From: Bdellovibrionales bacterium
GTDB taxonomy: Bacteria; Bdellovibrionota; Bdellovibrionia; Bdellovibrionales; UBA1609
Length of the DNA: 64,000 bases
Direction of reading: 5' to 3'
Assembly (NCBI GenBank): GCA_027459485.1
Contig: DAIDIG010000011.1
Span: 23,368 to 87,367, forward strand
The notes under the pieces were generated by a model, which made no database searches, was not told where the DNA came from, and saw nothing but the letters and a program-made list of their open reading frames with translations. The stretch's first letter is position 1, and each line of letters begins with the position of its first letter. Below are positions 1 to 9,003 of this stretch, piece by piece. Made by a program: the position numbers and the translations under genes.

Positions 1-1
1 C

Positions 2-1825
2 ATTGTAATCTATAAATGCCTTGAGCTTGTTTGAGCGGCTGGGGTGACGAAGTTTTCTGAGCGCTTTGGCCTCGATCTGACGAATCCGCTCGCGCGTGAC
101 GTTAAAATCCTGACCGACTTCTTCGAGCGTGTGATCGCTTTCTTCGCCGATCCCGAAACGCATGCGGAGAACTTTTTCTTCTCGAGGAGTGAGCGTCGCC
201 AGAACCCGCCGCGTTTGCTCGGCCAAGTTCAAATTCACGATCGCATCCGACGGATTGATCACATTCTTATCTTCGATGAAATCGCCAAGGTGCGAGTCTT
301 CTTCGCCAACAGGCGTTTCAAGTGAAATCGGCTCTTTCGCGATCTTCAAAACCTTACGCACTTTTTCAAGCGGCATGTCCATTTTTTCTGTGATCTCTTC
401 AGGAGTCGGCTCACGCCCCAACTCTTGCACCAAAAGACGCGACGTCCGGACAAGCTTATTGATCGTCTCGATCATGTGAACAGGCACGCGGATCGTGCGC
501 GCCTGATCGGCAATCGCACGGGTGATCGCTTGGCGAATCCACCACGTGGCGTAAGTCGAAAATTTGTAACCACGGCGATATTCGAATTTGTCGACGGCTT
601 TCATCAAACCGATATTGCCTTCTTGAATTAAATCGAGAAGTTGCAGACCGCGGTTGGCGTATTTTTTCGCGATCGAAACCACTAGCCGCAAATTCGCCTC
701 GACGAGTTCCGCTTTCGCTTTGTCAGCTTCGCGCTCACCCTTCCAGATTAAAGTGTTCGTGTCGCGAATCCATTCAAAATTCATCTCTGTTTCGGCTTCA
801 AGGCGCTTGAGGCGGCGATCCGCATTCGTGGCAAGGTAGTAATGATTTCTCAAGGCGTTATAATTGAGTCCGGTCTCTTTAAAAACTTTTTGCGATTCGG
901 CGTCCGAACTTTCGCAGCGCTTGAATTTTGTCTCGAGATCCGACAACTCCTTCGAAAAGCTTTTTTGCAAACCGTCGCGCAGGCGCTTTCGCAAAACCGA
1001 CATCCGGCTTACGAGATTTTTGAATTTGATGACGATGCGGTTGATCGTTTTGCGGTTGAAGTTGATCGACTCAAAACTCACCATCAATTCTTTATTGAGC
1101 CCTTCGAGTTCTTCTTGAGCTTCTTTTGCCTCAGTCGAGTTGCGAGGCGCGACACGCAAAGTATCAAAAGCTCGTTTCGAACGCTTTTGATACTTCTTCA
1201 CGTGACCGATCAATTCGTGAATCTTTTCGATGTATTCTTTTTCTTCGTATTGCGTTTCTTCGTCTTCAAGGCCGCGAAAGATCGCTTTGACCTTAATTCG
1301 GCCCTCATCGAGTCGCTTGCCCAAATCGATGATTTCTTGAGTGCCGATCGGTGACATTAAAACCGCGCGCACGATTTCGCGCTCACCGCGTTCGATACGT
1401 TGAGCGATTTCGACTTCGCCTTCGCGCGTGAGAAGCGCGACCGAGCCCATTTTTCGCAAATAAAGGCGAACGGGATCATTTGAGCGGGGATCACCGCTGT
1501 CTTCTTCGTCGGCTTCGTCGTCATCACCGCCGTATTCGTCGCCTTCAAAAAGGCGGTCTTCTTCGTCCTTGTCTTTCTTATTTTCCGACCCATCGGTAAC
1601 GATTACACCATTGACCTCGAGGGCCTGCATGAAGTGATCGAGCACCGGAGCCGACATAATCTCAGGCGCGAGCAGTTCATTTATTTCTTCAATTGACAGT
1701 GTCGTTCGCTCTTTGGCCAGTTTGATAAAGCGCTGAATTTCTTCGACAATTAAAACTTGCTGGTCTCTTTCCGATAGAGACGTTGTCGTGCCTTCTTTTT
1801 CGCTTTTTGGGGTCGTGGAACTCAT
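2..1825 (-). CDS. rpoD: RNA polymerase primary sigma factor RpoD (3' end cut by window edge)
   Basis: Housekeeping sigma-70 factor that directs RNA polymerase to -35/-10 promoters. The frame reads from an ATG at 1825 to the left edge (608 codons). The E. coli protein has 613 residues, so only the last few codons are missing. After an N-terminal region 1.1-like part comes a strongly acidic spacer and then region 1.2 ([14 protein letters not shown]). Near the left edge is region 4.2 ([18 protein letters not shown]), the -35-binding helix-turn-helix. It starts 4 bases after the dnaG stop, so the two genes are cotranscribed. Identification is firm; the stop codon lies outside the window. Confidence 0.97.
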   Translation of the reverse strand, partial: MSSTTPKSEKEGTTTSLSERDQQVLIVEEIQRFIKLAKERTTLSIEEINELLAPEIMSAPVLDHFMQALEVNGVIVTDGSENKKDKDEEDRLFEGDEYGGDDDEADEEDSGDPRSNDPVRLYLRKMGSVALLTREGEVEIAQRIERGEREIVRAVLMSPIGTQEIIDLGKRLDEGRIKVKAIFRGLEDEETQYEEKEYIEKIHELIGHVKKYQKRSKRAFDTLRVAPRNSTEAKEAQEELEGLNKELMVSFESINFNRKTINRIVIKFKNLVSRMSVLRKRLRDGLQKSFSKELSDLETKFKRCESSDAESQKVFKETGLNYNALRNHYYLATNADRRLKRLEAETEMNFEWIRDTNTLIWKGEREADKAKAELVEANLRLVVSIAKKYANRGLQLLDLIQEGNIGLMKAVDKFEYRRGYKFSTYATWWIRQAITRAIADQARTIRVPVHMIETINKLVRTSRLLVQELGREPTPEEITEKMDMPLEKVRKVLKIAKEPISLETPVGEEDSHLGDFIEDKNVINPSDAIVNLNLAEQTRRVLATLTPREEKVLRMRFGIGEESDHTLEEVGQDFNVTRERIRQIEAKALRKLRHPSRSNKLKAFIDYN

Positions 1826-1829
1826 CGAT

Positions 1830-3680
1830 TTATAACTCCCGATCGCGGCGTAAGTGATGTTTAGACTTTTGCATATTCATTATTTGTTCCAACTTTTTTT
1901 TCTGCTCTTCATCAACGGGAGCGGCCGTTAGCGACGCCGCCAGTTCGCGCGATTTAAACTGCAAATACTTGGTTCGGATTTGCCGAATACAGTCCTCCAG
2001 AAATTGAACGCGCACTTCGCCCGCCATTGAACTGAGCGGCTCACCCAGATGTAGTGCCAGAGATTGAACCGGTTCTGCAATGGTCATTAAATAAGCCGAT
2101 AACTTATCAAATTCATTTGGCATTTGTCTATAAAACGTGTTCGCCTTCAAAAATAACTCCTGCACGCCCGGATGCGACAATTCATGTACGGCCTCAGAGG
2201 CCATGACCTTCTCAAACGTTTCACGGTCGGCTAAGGATAGGTTTAGCAAAAAAAGTTCCGCCCGAGGGACCCCGTTTAAATTGATCCTAGGCCCCATTGA
2301 TTGGACGTCGGCCGCTTCTTGAGGGGTTACGGGAACTTGGCTTCGTGCCAATGTGGCCGATTTCTGCGGGGGAGTTGTGGCTAACGCGCCCAAATGCTTG
2401 CCAATCCAGTTCGGCTCAACTCCGATTTTTTGCGCTATTTCAGCGATATAGAGCTCTTTAAGGCGTGGGTCCGAAACGCTCTCGAGCAGGGGTGTCAAAT
2501 CGTTCAACAAGGTGACCTTTTCTGATGCCGTACCTCGAAAATAAGCAAGTCTGCGCTGCAACACGAGTGAGAAAAGATCATTTGCTGAGCGTAAAAGCGC
2601 TGATAAGGCATCAGCGCCGCGCTCTTTAATGAATTCATCGGGGTCAAGCTCGTCTGGTAAAAACACTGCTTTTGCGAGCAGGTTTTGTCCGAGCAAGATC
2701 GGCAAGCTGCGCTCGGCGCCGTTCACTCCGGCATCATCGCCGTCGTACAAAACGACCACATTTGGTGAATAGCGCTTGAGGAGCTTCGCGTGCGACTCCG
2801 TCATCGCTGTGCCGAGTGTCGCGACAACATTTTGGATGCCGGCCGCAAAGAGCGCGAGAAAATCCATGTAACCTTCAACAACGACCGCGAAATTTTCCGA
2901 GCGGATGTATTTCGCCGTTTCGTTGAGGCCGTAAAATATTTGCCCTTTTTGAAAAACGTCCGATTCAGCACTGTTGAGATATTTCGGTTGTTGCGCATCC
3001 GAAAGCGCGCGACCACCGAAGCCAACACAATCCCCTTTATGTGATATTACGGGGAACATGAGCCGATCCCGAAACATGTCGTAGTGGCCGTTGCCGTTTC
3101 GATCGGGTTTAACAAGGCCCAGATGTTCGGCTAAATTGAGTGGGGCCTTCAATCGTTGCATCTCACGCGCAAGCGCGTCTTTTTGCGCGGGCGCATACCC
3201 AAGCGAAAAAAGTTCGATGATGTCTTCGGTCAACCCGCGTTTTTTCGCATATGCTCGCGCTGGATGATCTGCTGGCAACTTGAGTAGCGCGCTGTGATAA
3301 CGATCTCTCGTGACGCCGTTGACTTTCAGCAGTTGCTCGCGTCGCGATTTTGCAGCCGTTGATTCGTGATTCGACTTCGCCTCAGCCGGGATCGGAATTC
3401 CCGCCTTATTTGCGAGATACTCAACCGCTTCGGGGAAGTTAAACCCCTTGAGCTCCTGTAGAGCCGTGTAGATCTGCCCGGAACGCTTGCACCCAAAACA
3501 GTGATAGACCTGCTTTTCTTCGGAGACCGAAAACGACGGCGTCTTTTCATTGTGGCCCGGAAATGGACACAACCCCATTAGCCGACCGCCTGATCGTTTG
3601 AGCTCGGTAAATTCTGAAAACAGATCCACGATGTTACTTGCATCGCGAACCCGCTCGATAAAGTCAGGGGTAAATCGCAT
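1830..3680 (-). CDS. dnaG: DNA primase DnaG
   Basis: Synthesises RNA primers at the replication fork. The 616 residues show the CHC2 zinc-binding domain at the N-terminus (ligands near C38, H43, C61, C64). The Toprim catalytic core follows, with VVVEGYMD near residue 265 and the acidic LYDGDDAG near 310. The C-terminal part would be the DnaB-helicase interaction domain. Length is normal for the family. It sits between yqeY and rpoD in the classic macromolecular-synthesis operon order, with short gaps on both sides. Confidence 0.97.
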   Translation of the reverse strand: MRFTPDFIERVRDASNIVDLFSEFTELKRSGGRLMGLCPFPGHNEKTPSFSVSEEKQVYHCFGCKRSGQIYTALQELKGFNFPEAVEYLANKAGIPIPAEAKSNHESTAAKSRREQLLKVNGVTRDRYHSALLKLPADHPARAYAKKRGLTEDIIELFSLGYAPAQKDALAREMQRLKAPLNLAEHLGLVKPDRNGNGHYDMFRDRLMFPVISHKGDCVGFGGRALSDAQQPKYLNSAESDVFQKGQIFYGLNETAKYIRSENFAVVVEGYMDFLALFAAGIQNVVATLGTAMTESHAKLLKRYSPNVVVLYDGDDAGVNGAERSLPILLGQNLLAKAVFLPDELDPDEFIKERGADALSALLRSANDLFSLVLQRRLAYFRGTASEKVTLLNDLTPLLESVSDPRLKELYIAEIAQKIGVEPNWIGKHLGALATTPPQKSATLARSQVPVTPQEAADVQSMGPRINLNGVPRAELFLLNLSLADRETFEKVMASEAVHELSHPGVQELFLKANTFYRQMPNEFDKLSAYLMTIAEPVQSLALHLGEPLSSMAGEVRVQFLEDCIRQIRTKYLQFKSRELAASLTAAPVDEEQKKKLEQIMNMQKSKHHLRRDREL

Positions 3681-3708
3681 TCCCGCCCTCAGAGTCCTCA
3701 GACGGCCT

Positions 3709-4155
3709 CTATGTGAGTTTTGCTTTTACAATTTCGCTGATCATTTTGCCGTCAGCGGCACCGGCCGTCTTTGCCATGGTCGCTTTGATCACTGCTCCCA
3801 TGTCTTTCATCGTGGCGGCTTTGGTTTCAGCAATCACCGCCGCAATCACCTTTTCAAGCTCGTCTCGCGACATTTGCTTTGGCAAATACGCTTCGATCAC
3901 GTTCAGTTGCGCCTTTTCTTGATCGACGAGATCCTGCCGGCCGGCTTTGCTGTATTGTTCGATGGAGTCTTTATGCTGGTTGCACATCTTTTTGATGACG
4001 GCGATCACGTCTTGATCGGCAATCGCGTTCGGTCGCAATTCAATCTCTTTGTTCTTTATCGCGGATTGCAGAAAACGCAGGGCCGACAATTTGACGGCGT
4101 CCTGCGCTTTCATCGCGTTTTTCATGTCATTGAGGATCGTTTCTTTCATCGTCAC
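3709..4155 (-). CDS. yqeY: GatB/YqeY domain protein
   Basis: Small protein of the YqeY family, which resembles the tail domain of the amidotransferase subunit GatB and is thought to help tRNA-dependent amidation. The sequence (KETILNDMKNAMKAQD, then VIKKMCNQHKDSIEQY and EAYLPKQMS) is typical, and about 148 residues is the usual length. The start is a choice between GTG at 4155 (GGAG 9 bases upstream) and ATG at 4149; the ribosome-binding site favours GTG. A longer in-frame extension upstream overlaps rpsU and is not needed. It lies between rpsU and dnaG, as in many bacteria. Confidence 0.9.
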   Translation of the reverse strand: MTMKETILNDMKNAMKAQDAVKLSALRFLQSAIKNKEIELRPNAIADQDVIAVIKKMCNQHKDSIEQYSKAGRQDLVDQEKAQLNVIEAYLPKQMSRDELEKVIAAVIAETKAATMKDMGAVIKATMAKTAGAADGKMISEIVKAKLT

Positions 4156-4177
4156 TTTTGGTGACTCCTTTAGGCGA

Positions 4178-4384
4178 TTATTCTCGACTAAAACTAGGTT
4201 TGCGTACTTTTTTAAGTGCGCGCTTACGGGCAGAGAGACTCTTTTTCTTGCGGCGAACGCTCGGTTTTTCAAAATGCTCGCGCTTTTTCAGCTCCGACAA
4301 AATGCCCGATTTTTCGCACGCTTTTTTGAATCGTCGAAACGCTTGTTCGAACGCTTCGCCCTCGCGTATACGAATGATTGCCAA
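4178..4384 (-). CDS. rpsU: 30S ribosomal protein S21
   Basis: Small basic ribosomal protein of the 30S subunit, required for efficient initiation. The sequence [20 protein letters not shown] followed by [15 protein letters not shown] and a Lys/Arg-rich tail is diagnostic of S21, and 68 residues is the usual length. No ATG fits. TTG at 4384 gives the family N-terminus and is preceded by CAGG 7 bases upstream, so it is chosen over an upstream GTG at 4393. First gene of the rpsU-yqeY-dnaG-rpoD operon and divergent from tadA. Confidence 0.9.
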   Translation of the reverse strand: MAIIRIREGEAFEQAFRRFKKACEKSGILSELKKREHFEKPSVRRKKKSLSARKRALKKVRKPSFSRE

Positions 4385-4460
4385 ACCAATCACCTGCCCT
4401 TCATGAATCAGCCTAACGTGCCGGATTGCGCCGCGCGTTGTCAACTGGTAAGATGTTTCT

Positions 4461-4919
4461 GTGAGCAATCAACAAATTCACGAATCCTTCATGCGTGTGG
4501 CGATCGAACAGGCACGGCTGGCCGAAGCGTCTGGTGATGTTCCTATCGGAGCGATCATAGTTCGCAACGATGAGGTGGTCGCCTCCACTTTCAATGAAAA
4601 AGAGGCTTTGCGGGTGCCCACAGCTCATGCGGAGATGCTCGCAATCGAGCGCGCGGCACTGAAGCTCGAACGCTGGCGGCTCATCGACTGCGATTTGTAT
4701 GTCACACTTGAACCGTGCCTTATGTGCGCGGGCGCTATCGTGCAAGCACGGCTTCGCTCCGTTGTTTATGGCGCTGTGGACCCAAAAGCCGGCGCCGTGG
4801 CATCTCTCTATCAAGTGCTCACCGACGGGCGTCTCAATCACCGCCCGCAGATAATCGGCGGCGTACTTGAAAACGAGTGCGCTTCACTGCTAAAAGATTT
4901 CTTTGCGAAAAAGCGATAA
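4461..4919 (+). CDS. tadA: tRNA-specific adenosine deaminase TadA
   Basis: Deaminates A34 to inosine in the anticodon of tRNA-Arg(ACG). It has the zinc deaminase signature HAE (H56, E58) and PCLMC (C86, C89), with E58 as the proton shuttle. The 152 residues match the family length. The start is GTG at 4461. A nearby tRNA gene follows immediately on the same strand, so the two may be cotranscribed. An alternative reading as a guanine or cytosine deaminase is less likely given the VPIGAIIV and [11 protein letters not shown] context. Confidence 0.94.
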   Translation: MSNQQIHESFMRVAIEQARLAEASGDVPIGAIIVRNDEVVASTFNEKEALRVPTAHAEMLAIERAALKLERWRLIDCDLYVTLEPCLMCAGAIVQARLRSVVYGAVDPKAGAVASLYQVLTDGRLNHRPQIIGGVLENECASLLKDFFAKKR

Positions 4920-4921
4920 AC

Positions 4922-5011
4922 GGAGAGATGGGAGAGTGGTTTAATCCAGCAGCCTGGAACGCTGCCATGGTCGCAAGGCCATCGTGAGTTCGAATCTCAC
5001 TCTCTCCGCCA
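4922..5011 (+). tRNA. tRNA-Ser (anticodon GGA)
   Basis: A 90-base type II tRNA with a complete fold. The acceptor stem pairs GGAGAGA (4922-4928) with TCTCTCC (5001-5007), the discriminator base is G, and CCA is encoded. The anticodon arm is GCAGC-CTGGAAC-GCTGC, giving anticodon GGA. The long variable arm (ATGGTCGCAAGGCCAT) is typical of tRNA-Ser, and the T arm is GTGAG-TTCGAAT-CTCAC. It begins two bases after the tadA stop. Confidence 0.96.
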
Positions 5012-5456
5012 CACTGATCTGCTGACGGTCTGGCCTCACGGTTGCAATCCGCCAAATATTAGTTCGCAGAAAACTCAGAAGCGCCACACACCAATGGATT
5101 GCCTGGCGAACTGCAATCCCGGGTGACGCATATGAAAGCATGCCCATTTGACAAGGGCTTGATCTGGATGCCAGCGAAAGCTAAATAACGTGTTCCGTTC
5201 CAATTAGTTACATTTACAATGCGACCAGCATAGACTGTCTTTTTAGATAAGCAATCGGCCGAAACAACAACTCCCTGTAGATCCGATGCGGGCATGATTT
5301 TGAATTGCCTGTTGTCATGTCCAAGAAGATCCTCTCTGTGAACAATTATAAAATGAGAAAAAACTCTAAACCAGATGAGACAATGGAATCACTATTGAAA
5401 AGAATAAATGGTCGTTGAAACCTTTGGCGCCCCTTCTCGGCTACGTGGCCCGCCCC
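5012..5456. other. Gene-poor stretch between tRNA-Ser and the MarR-GNAT gene
   Basis: About 445 bases hold only the doubtful 78-codon frame. The part from 5296 to 5456 is A/T-rich, with TATAAT-like sequence near 5346-5352 on the minus strand. No integrase, direct repeat of the tRNA 3' end or terminator with a T tract was seen. Confidence 0.5.
5059..5295 (-). CDS. Hypothetical 78-residue protein (doubtful)
   Basis: An open frame of 78 codons with no recognisable family. It contains four cysteines (AD-C-L, FI-C-VT, D-C-SS, LV-C-GA), which might suggest a small exported disulfide protein, but no signal peptide is visible at the ATG. The frame stays open upstream without a usable start, and no good ribosome-binding site precedes the ATG at 5295. 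It lies just 3' of the tRNA-Ser gene in a stretch that looks more AT-rich than its surroundings, so it could be a remnant of acquired DNA. It may not be a gene. Confidence 0.25.
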   Translation of the reverse strand: MPASDLQGVVVSADCLSKKTVYAGRIVNVTNWNGTRYLAFAGIQIKPLSNGHAFICVTRDCSSPGNPLVCGASEFSAN

Positions 5457-6419
5457 TCAGGGCAATGGCTTCTGAACAAGGTCGAGCTCCATCTGGATAT
5501 TGCATCGCTCATATGGAGACGAATGGCCATTCACTTTTTTAAACCCCAGCTTTTTGTAAAGATTTATGGCAGCGGTCAAAGCGGTGTTGCTCTCTAGATA
5601 AATTCGAACGGCCTTCAACTGGCGAGCTTTTTCAACGATCGCTCGGCCGAGTTGCCAGCCGATGCTTTTACCGCGATGAGCGGGTGATACGGCCATCTTC
5701 GCGAGTTCGTAGACACTCTTTTCGAGTGGAATCAGCGCACACACCCCCACGGGTTCTTTGTCAATGGTCGCGACAAAGATGAAGCCACCGCGGCCCAGAA
5801 TATATTTTTTAGGATTTTCAAGAACCTCAATGTCCGGTTTTTCCATCCGGAAATGCTTTGTAATCCATTCTCTATTTAAATCGTGAAAAGCTTTTCTAAA
5901 CTTCGGCTGGTATTCTTCAATACGGACGCGAGCTGATTCGCGCTGTTTTTTCACTTCGAGTACGCGATTGAGAAACGAATTTTTAGCCAGCAATGACTCC
6001 CACTCCTCAAGTGTCGCCCACAGGTCACGCGTGGCCTCAGCGGACATCTGCTCGACGGCGGCCTCGACATCGGCACACTGAATTTCAATTTTTTTGCCGA
6101 TCTCCCGACCTCGCTTCGTGAGTGAAATGATAGTGGATCGGCGGTCGTCAGGGTCGCTTTTTTCAAAAGTCAACCCGGCCCGGCTCATCTCAGCCAATGT
6201 TTTACTGACCGACGCATGCGAATGGCCGATCGACTCGGCAATTAAGGACGCTGTTTTCACCTCGGTCTGGTAAAGAAGATAAAAAACCGGAAACCACTTT
6301 GGTTGAAACTCAGCGCCGTAGATGGCATAAATCGCCTTCGCGTCTTCGCCAAATTTTTCGCCAAGAACGCGAATACGCGAACCTAACGCAATTTTGCCCA
6401 TTCGATCGAAAAAATTCAT
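5457..6419 (-). CDS. MarR-family regulator fused to GNAT N-acetyltransferase
   Basis: A 320-residue two-domain protein. Residues about 1-150 form a MarR-type winged helix (SIGHSHASVSKTLAEMSRAGL recognition region and DDRRSTIISLTKRG wing). Residues about 165-315 form a GNAT domain (motif A: KMAVSPAHRGKSIGWQLG; then ESNTALTAAINLYKKLGF). Such fusions are known as a family, and the acetylated substrate is generally not known. It stands alone, with its start at the ATG of 6419. The domain assignment is clear; the regulated genes and the substrate cannot be read from this window. Confidence 0.9.
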   Translation of the reverse strand: MNFFDRMGKIALGSRIRVLGEKFGEDAKAIYAIYGAEFQPKWFPVFYLLYQTEVKTASLIAESIGHSHASVSKTLAEMSRAGLTFEKSDPDDRRSTIISLTKRGREIGKKIEIQCADVEAAVEQMSAEATRDLWATLEEWESLLAKNSFLNRVLEVKKQRESARVRIEEYQPKFRKAFHDLNREWITKHFRMEKPDIEVLENPKKYILGRGGFIFVATIDKEPVGVCALIPLEKSVYELAKMAVSPAHRGKSIGWQLGRAIVEKARQLKAVRIYLESNTALTAAINLYKKLGFKKVNGHSSPYERCNIQMELDLVQKPLP

Positions 6420-6561
6420 TCGCGCAATATGTAACCGGTTACGTAATCAGTCAAGCATTGAAAAAACGGGAGCATAGACGATTCAAATACCGAGATTTCA
6501 TTGAGATATTTATAGATTGGCGTTATAAGTATCTCTTCACTTAAACCGTGCGGGGAGCATC

Positions 6562-7299
6562 ATGAGGCAGCAACAAGTCGATATTCAAACGAACGATGGG
6601 GTTTGCAAAACGTGGGTTGTCAAACCTGAAAAAATAGGCGCGTGGCCGGGCGTCGTCTTCTACATGGATGGATTTGGTATTCGACCAGCGATGCTTGAGA
6701 TGGCGAATCATATTGCAAAAGAAGGCTACGTCGTGCTTTTACCCGATCTGTATTACCGATTCGGCAGTTATGGACCATTGGTGCCAAAAGAAGTTTTAAA
6801 AGGTGACTTTCGCGCGACAGTCGGCCCCATGATGGCGACGACGGACAATCACAAAGCCGCAAATGACACAGCCGCATTGCTTTCTTATCTCGATACTCGG
6901 GACGATGTCGCCGGCGATAAGGTTGGGACAGTCGGCTTCTGCATGGGCGGCGGAATGGCTTTGACGGCGGCCGGTTTTTATCCGGATCGCGTGGCGGCGG
7001 CGGTGAGCTTTCATGGCGGTAATTTGGCCACTGATTTGCCGACAAGCCCGCATCTACTTGCGCCAAAAATCAAAGCGGAAGTTTACGTCGCCGGAGCCGA
7101 TAAGGATCACGGCTACCCGCCCGAAATGGCCAAGCGGCTTGAAGACGCTCTTACAAAAGCGGGCGTTCGGCACAAGTGCGAAGTATACGAAGGCAAACTT
7201 CACGGCTGGATGAAACCCGACATGCCGGTGTACGACGCACAGGCGGCGGAACGCGGTTGGCGGGAATTTTTCGCTCTCTATTCACGCAATCTGAAGTAG
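6562..7299 (+). CDS. Dienelactone hydrolase family protein
   Basis: Cytoplasmic alpha/beta hydrolase of 245 residues. The nucleophile elbow GFCMGGG carries cysteine (C127) in place of serine, as in dienelactone hydrolases. The acid is likely D180 or D182 (VAGADKDHG) and the base H214 (KLHGWMKPD). Dienelactone hydrolases open lactone rings in aromatic breakdown, but many family members have other or unknown substrates. No chlorocatechol genes are nearby, so only the family is assigned. Preceded by GGGGAGC at a suitable distance; convergent with the following lipoprotein gene. Confidence 0.85.
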   Translation: MRQQQVDIQTNDGVCKTWVVKPEKIGAWPGVVFYMDGFGIRPAMLEMANHIAKEGYVVLLPDLYYRFGSYGPLVPKEVLKGDFRATVGPMMATTDNHKAANDTAALLSYLDTRDDVAGDKVGTVGFCMGGGMALTAAGFYPDRVAAAVSFHGGNLATDLPTSPHLLAPKIKAEVYVAGADKDHGYPPEMAKRLEDALTKAGVRHKCEVYEGKLHGWMKPDMPVYDAQAAERGWREFFALYSRNLK

Positions 7300-7344
7300 A
7301 CTTTTCGAATACTTCAATTCAACAGGCGGTCGCAAACCTCATTT

Positions 7345-8995
7345 TCACTGCCAAGTTCCGGCGCTGAAGTCTTTGCCGAATTGGCCGTAATTTGGATCAG
7401 ACGGCGAAAGCGAATAAGTGCCATCAGTCGAAAGCATCGGCTGTTGCACGAAGAATATACTGTTGCTGTCGATGTTCAGCTTTTGCCAGCCGGCTAAATC
7501 GAGGCCATGCTGCTGCCACGACCAAGTTATAATTTTTTGAGTAGCGTCTGGGCTCCAGTACAAATTGTTTTCAAATTGGGCCTCTTGCCCGGTTAGAATC
7601 GCCGACACATAGGCGTCGCTCGCCGTAATGAGTGTGGTCGAACCGATGGCGATTGGCTGGCCGATCAAAGAGGGGTCATACGACCCGTTCGCTCCGATAA
7701 ATTCGAGCGGGGCCGTCTGACTGTCGTCATAAAAAATATTGTGCGCGATTACATAAGCGTTTTGGCCCTGACCCCATATCGGATTGCCGAAACCTATAAA
7801 GCCGTCGACGAACGTATTGTCGTGTAAGTAAATATTTTTAATATATCCAGGCTGCGAACCAACATCGACCAGATTTCTGCCGTTTGCATTACCAACCAAT
7901 AAGTTATTTTCAATCTCAATGCCCACTTGACTGTATTGGCTGTAAAGTCCAATCCCCGCACCGCCGTCAATGTTGTAACATGTGTTATGTCGGTAGGTAT
8001 TGTACCAACCATCGTCCTTATCTTCGATGCACGTGCCGTCGTATATGTCATGGATGATGTTATCCTCTTCAAGAGAGTGGCTCACGTCGTAAAACGTCGC
8101 CGGCGAAATGTGGATATCATGGTTGTAATTGTTGAGATCGTAGACTTGGTTGTTTTGCAGAATAAGATTCTGGTACACGGGCGTCGAACCCTTTACGTAG
8201 TCCGACGTAAATATAAACGCGGGGTTTTCGTAGGCGTCGTTCGCGTTCGTTACCGTAATACCGTGCATGATGTTATTGCGCCAAGTAACGGGTTTGCCGT
8301 CGCCATCTAACCAAAAAAATTTAAATGCGCTATTTGTAATTTCAAAACCTTGATACAGCAGTGGGTTTTGTACGCTGCTGCCGAGTCCTATACATGTACG
8401 CTGCCCCTGACAATCGAGGGTCGGCATTTTATCGCCAGGGAAAGCCATCCAGATGCTTGGCATCGTGTTCATTTTAATGCCGGTTGAAGCATAGCTCCCC
8501 GCACGGAAATAAAGAGCCGCAGTTGTCGGCAATCCTTTACTTTGCACACCCAGCAATGTTTGAAACGGCTGTGCCATTGTACCTGAGTTTGAATCGTTGC
8601 CATTGACCGCGTCGATAAAATAAAATCCGTTCGAAGTCACATTGATCCTGCAACAGTTTAAATGTGTAGGGGTAGAGGCCGCCGACCACAGCATAACGGC
8701 TATAATATTGTACATTGGGATAGGCATTAGTGAGATCCGTCTCGATAAACTGCAGGGGCCAGCCGGTATAAGACTTGCCGCTATATTGCGTAGGTGTCGT
8801 TGTTCCGCCTGAATTTTGCGAGCCGCTCGAGTTTGAATTTGGCGGGGTTTCAACGCTGGCACTCGAAAGGCTGTTGGCGCCGGCGGCGGTAAATGCACCC
8901 GAACAGTTCTCAAATGAAATTGTTAGCAGTATCGAACTTGCTATCAGCACCGCTGATTTCACGAGCAATGGGCCGGTCAATTTGACTTTAACCAT
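7345..8995 (-). pseudogene. Beta-helix lipoprotein interrupted by a frameshift
   Basis: Two open frames make one protein. The first (from ATG 8995, with AGGGGG 5 bases upstream) gives a signal peptide ending SFENCS, a Ser/Thr/Pro linker and the start of an Ig-like domain (VVGGLYPYTFKLLQ). Near 8640-8660 the reading must shift by +1 to continue as INVTSNGFYFIDAVNGNDSNSGT. That is the end of an Ig-like domain joined to a right-handed parallel beta-helix module of pectate-lyase type. The middle of the Ig-like domain is missing, which suggests a deletion rather than a single-base error. The C-terminal beta-helix frame is open to its stop at 7345. Confidence 0.7.
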
Positions 8996-9003
8996 ACGTC
9001 CCC

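Noticed and set aside
842..1354. 170-residue open frame on the plus strand
   Set aside because: Antisense to rpoD; the rpoD frame is intact and recognisable, and this frame has no family features.
3550..4164. 204-residue plus-strand frame across the dnaG/yqeY boundary
   Set aside because: Lies antisense to two clearly conserved genes and has low-complexity Phe/His-rich content typical of a shadow frame.
4439..4444. TTGACA as the -35 box of the rpsU operon
   Set aside because: No acceptable -10 box at 16-18 bases; TAGGCT is 23 bases away.
8537..8913. The two frames as independent genes
   Set aside because: The N-terminal frame has a signal peptide and the start of an Ig-like domain, while the C-terminal frame begins mid-domain; they read better as one interrupted gene.
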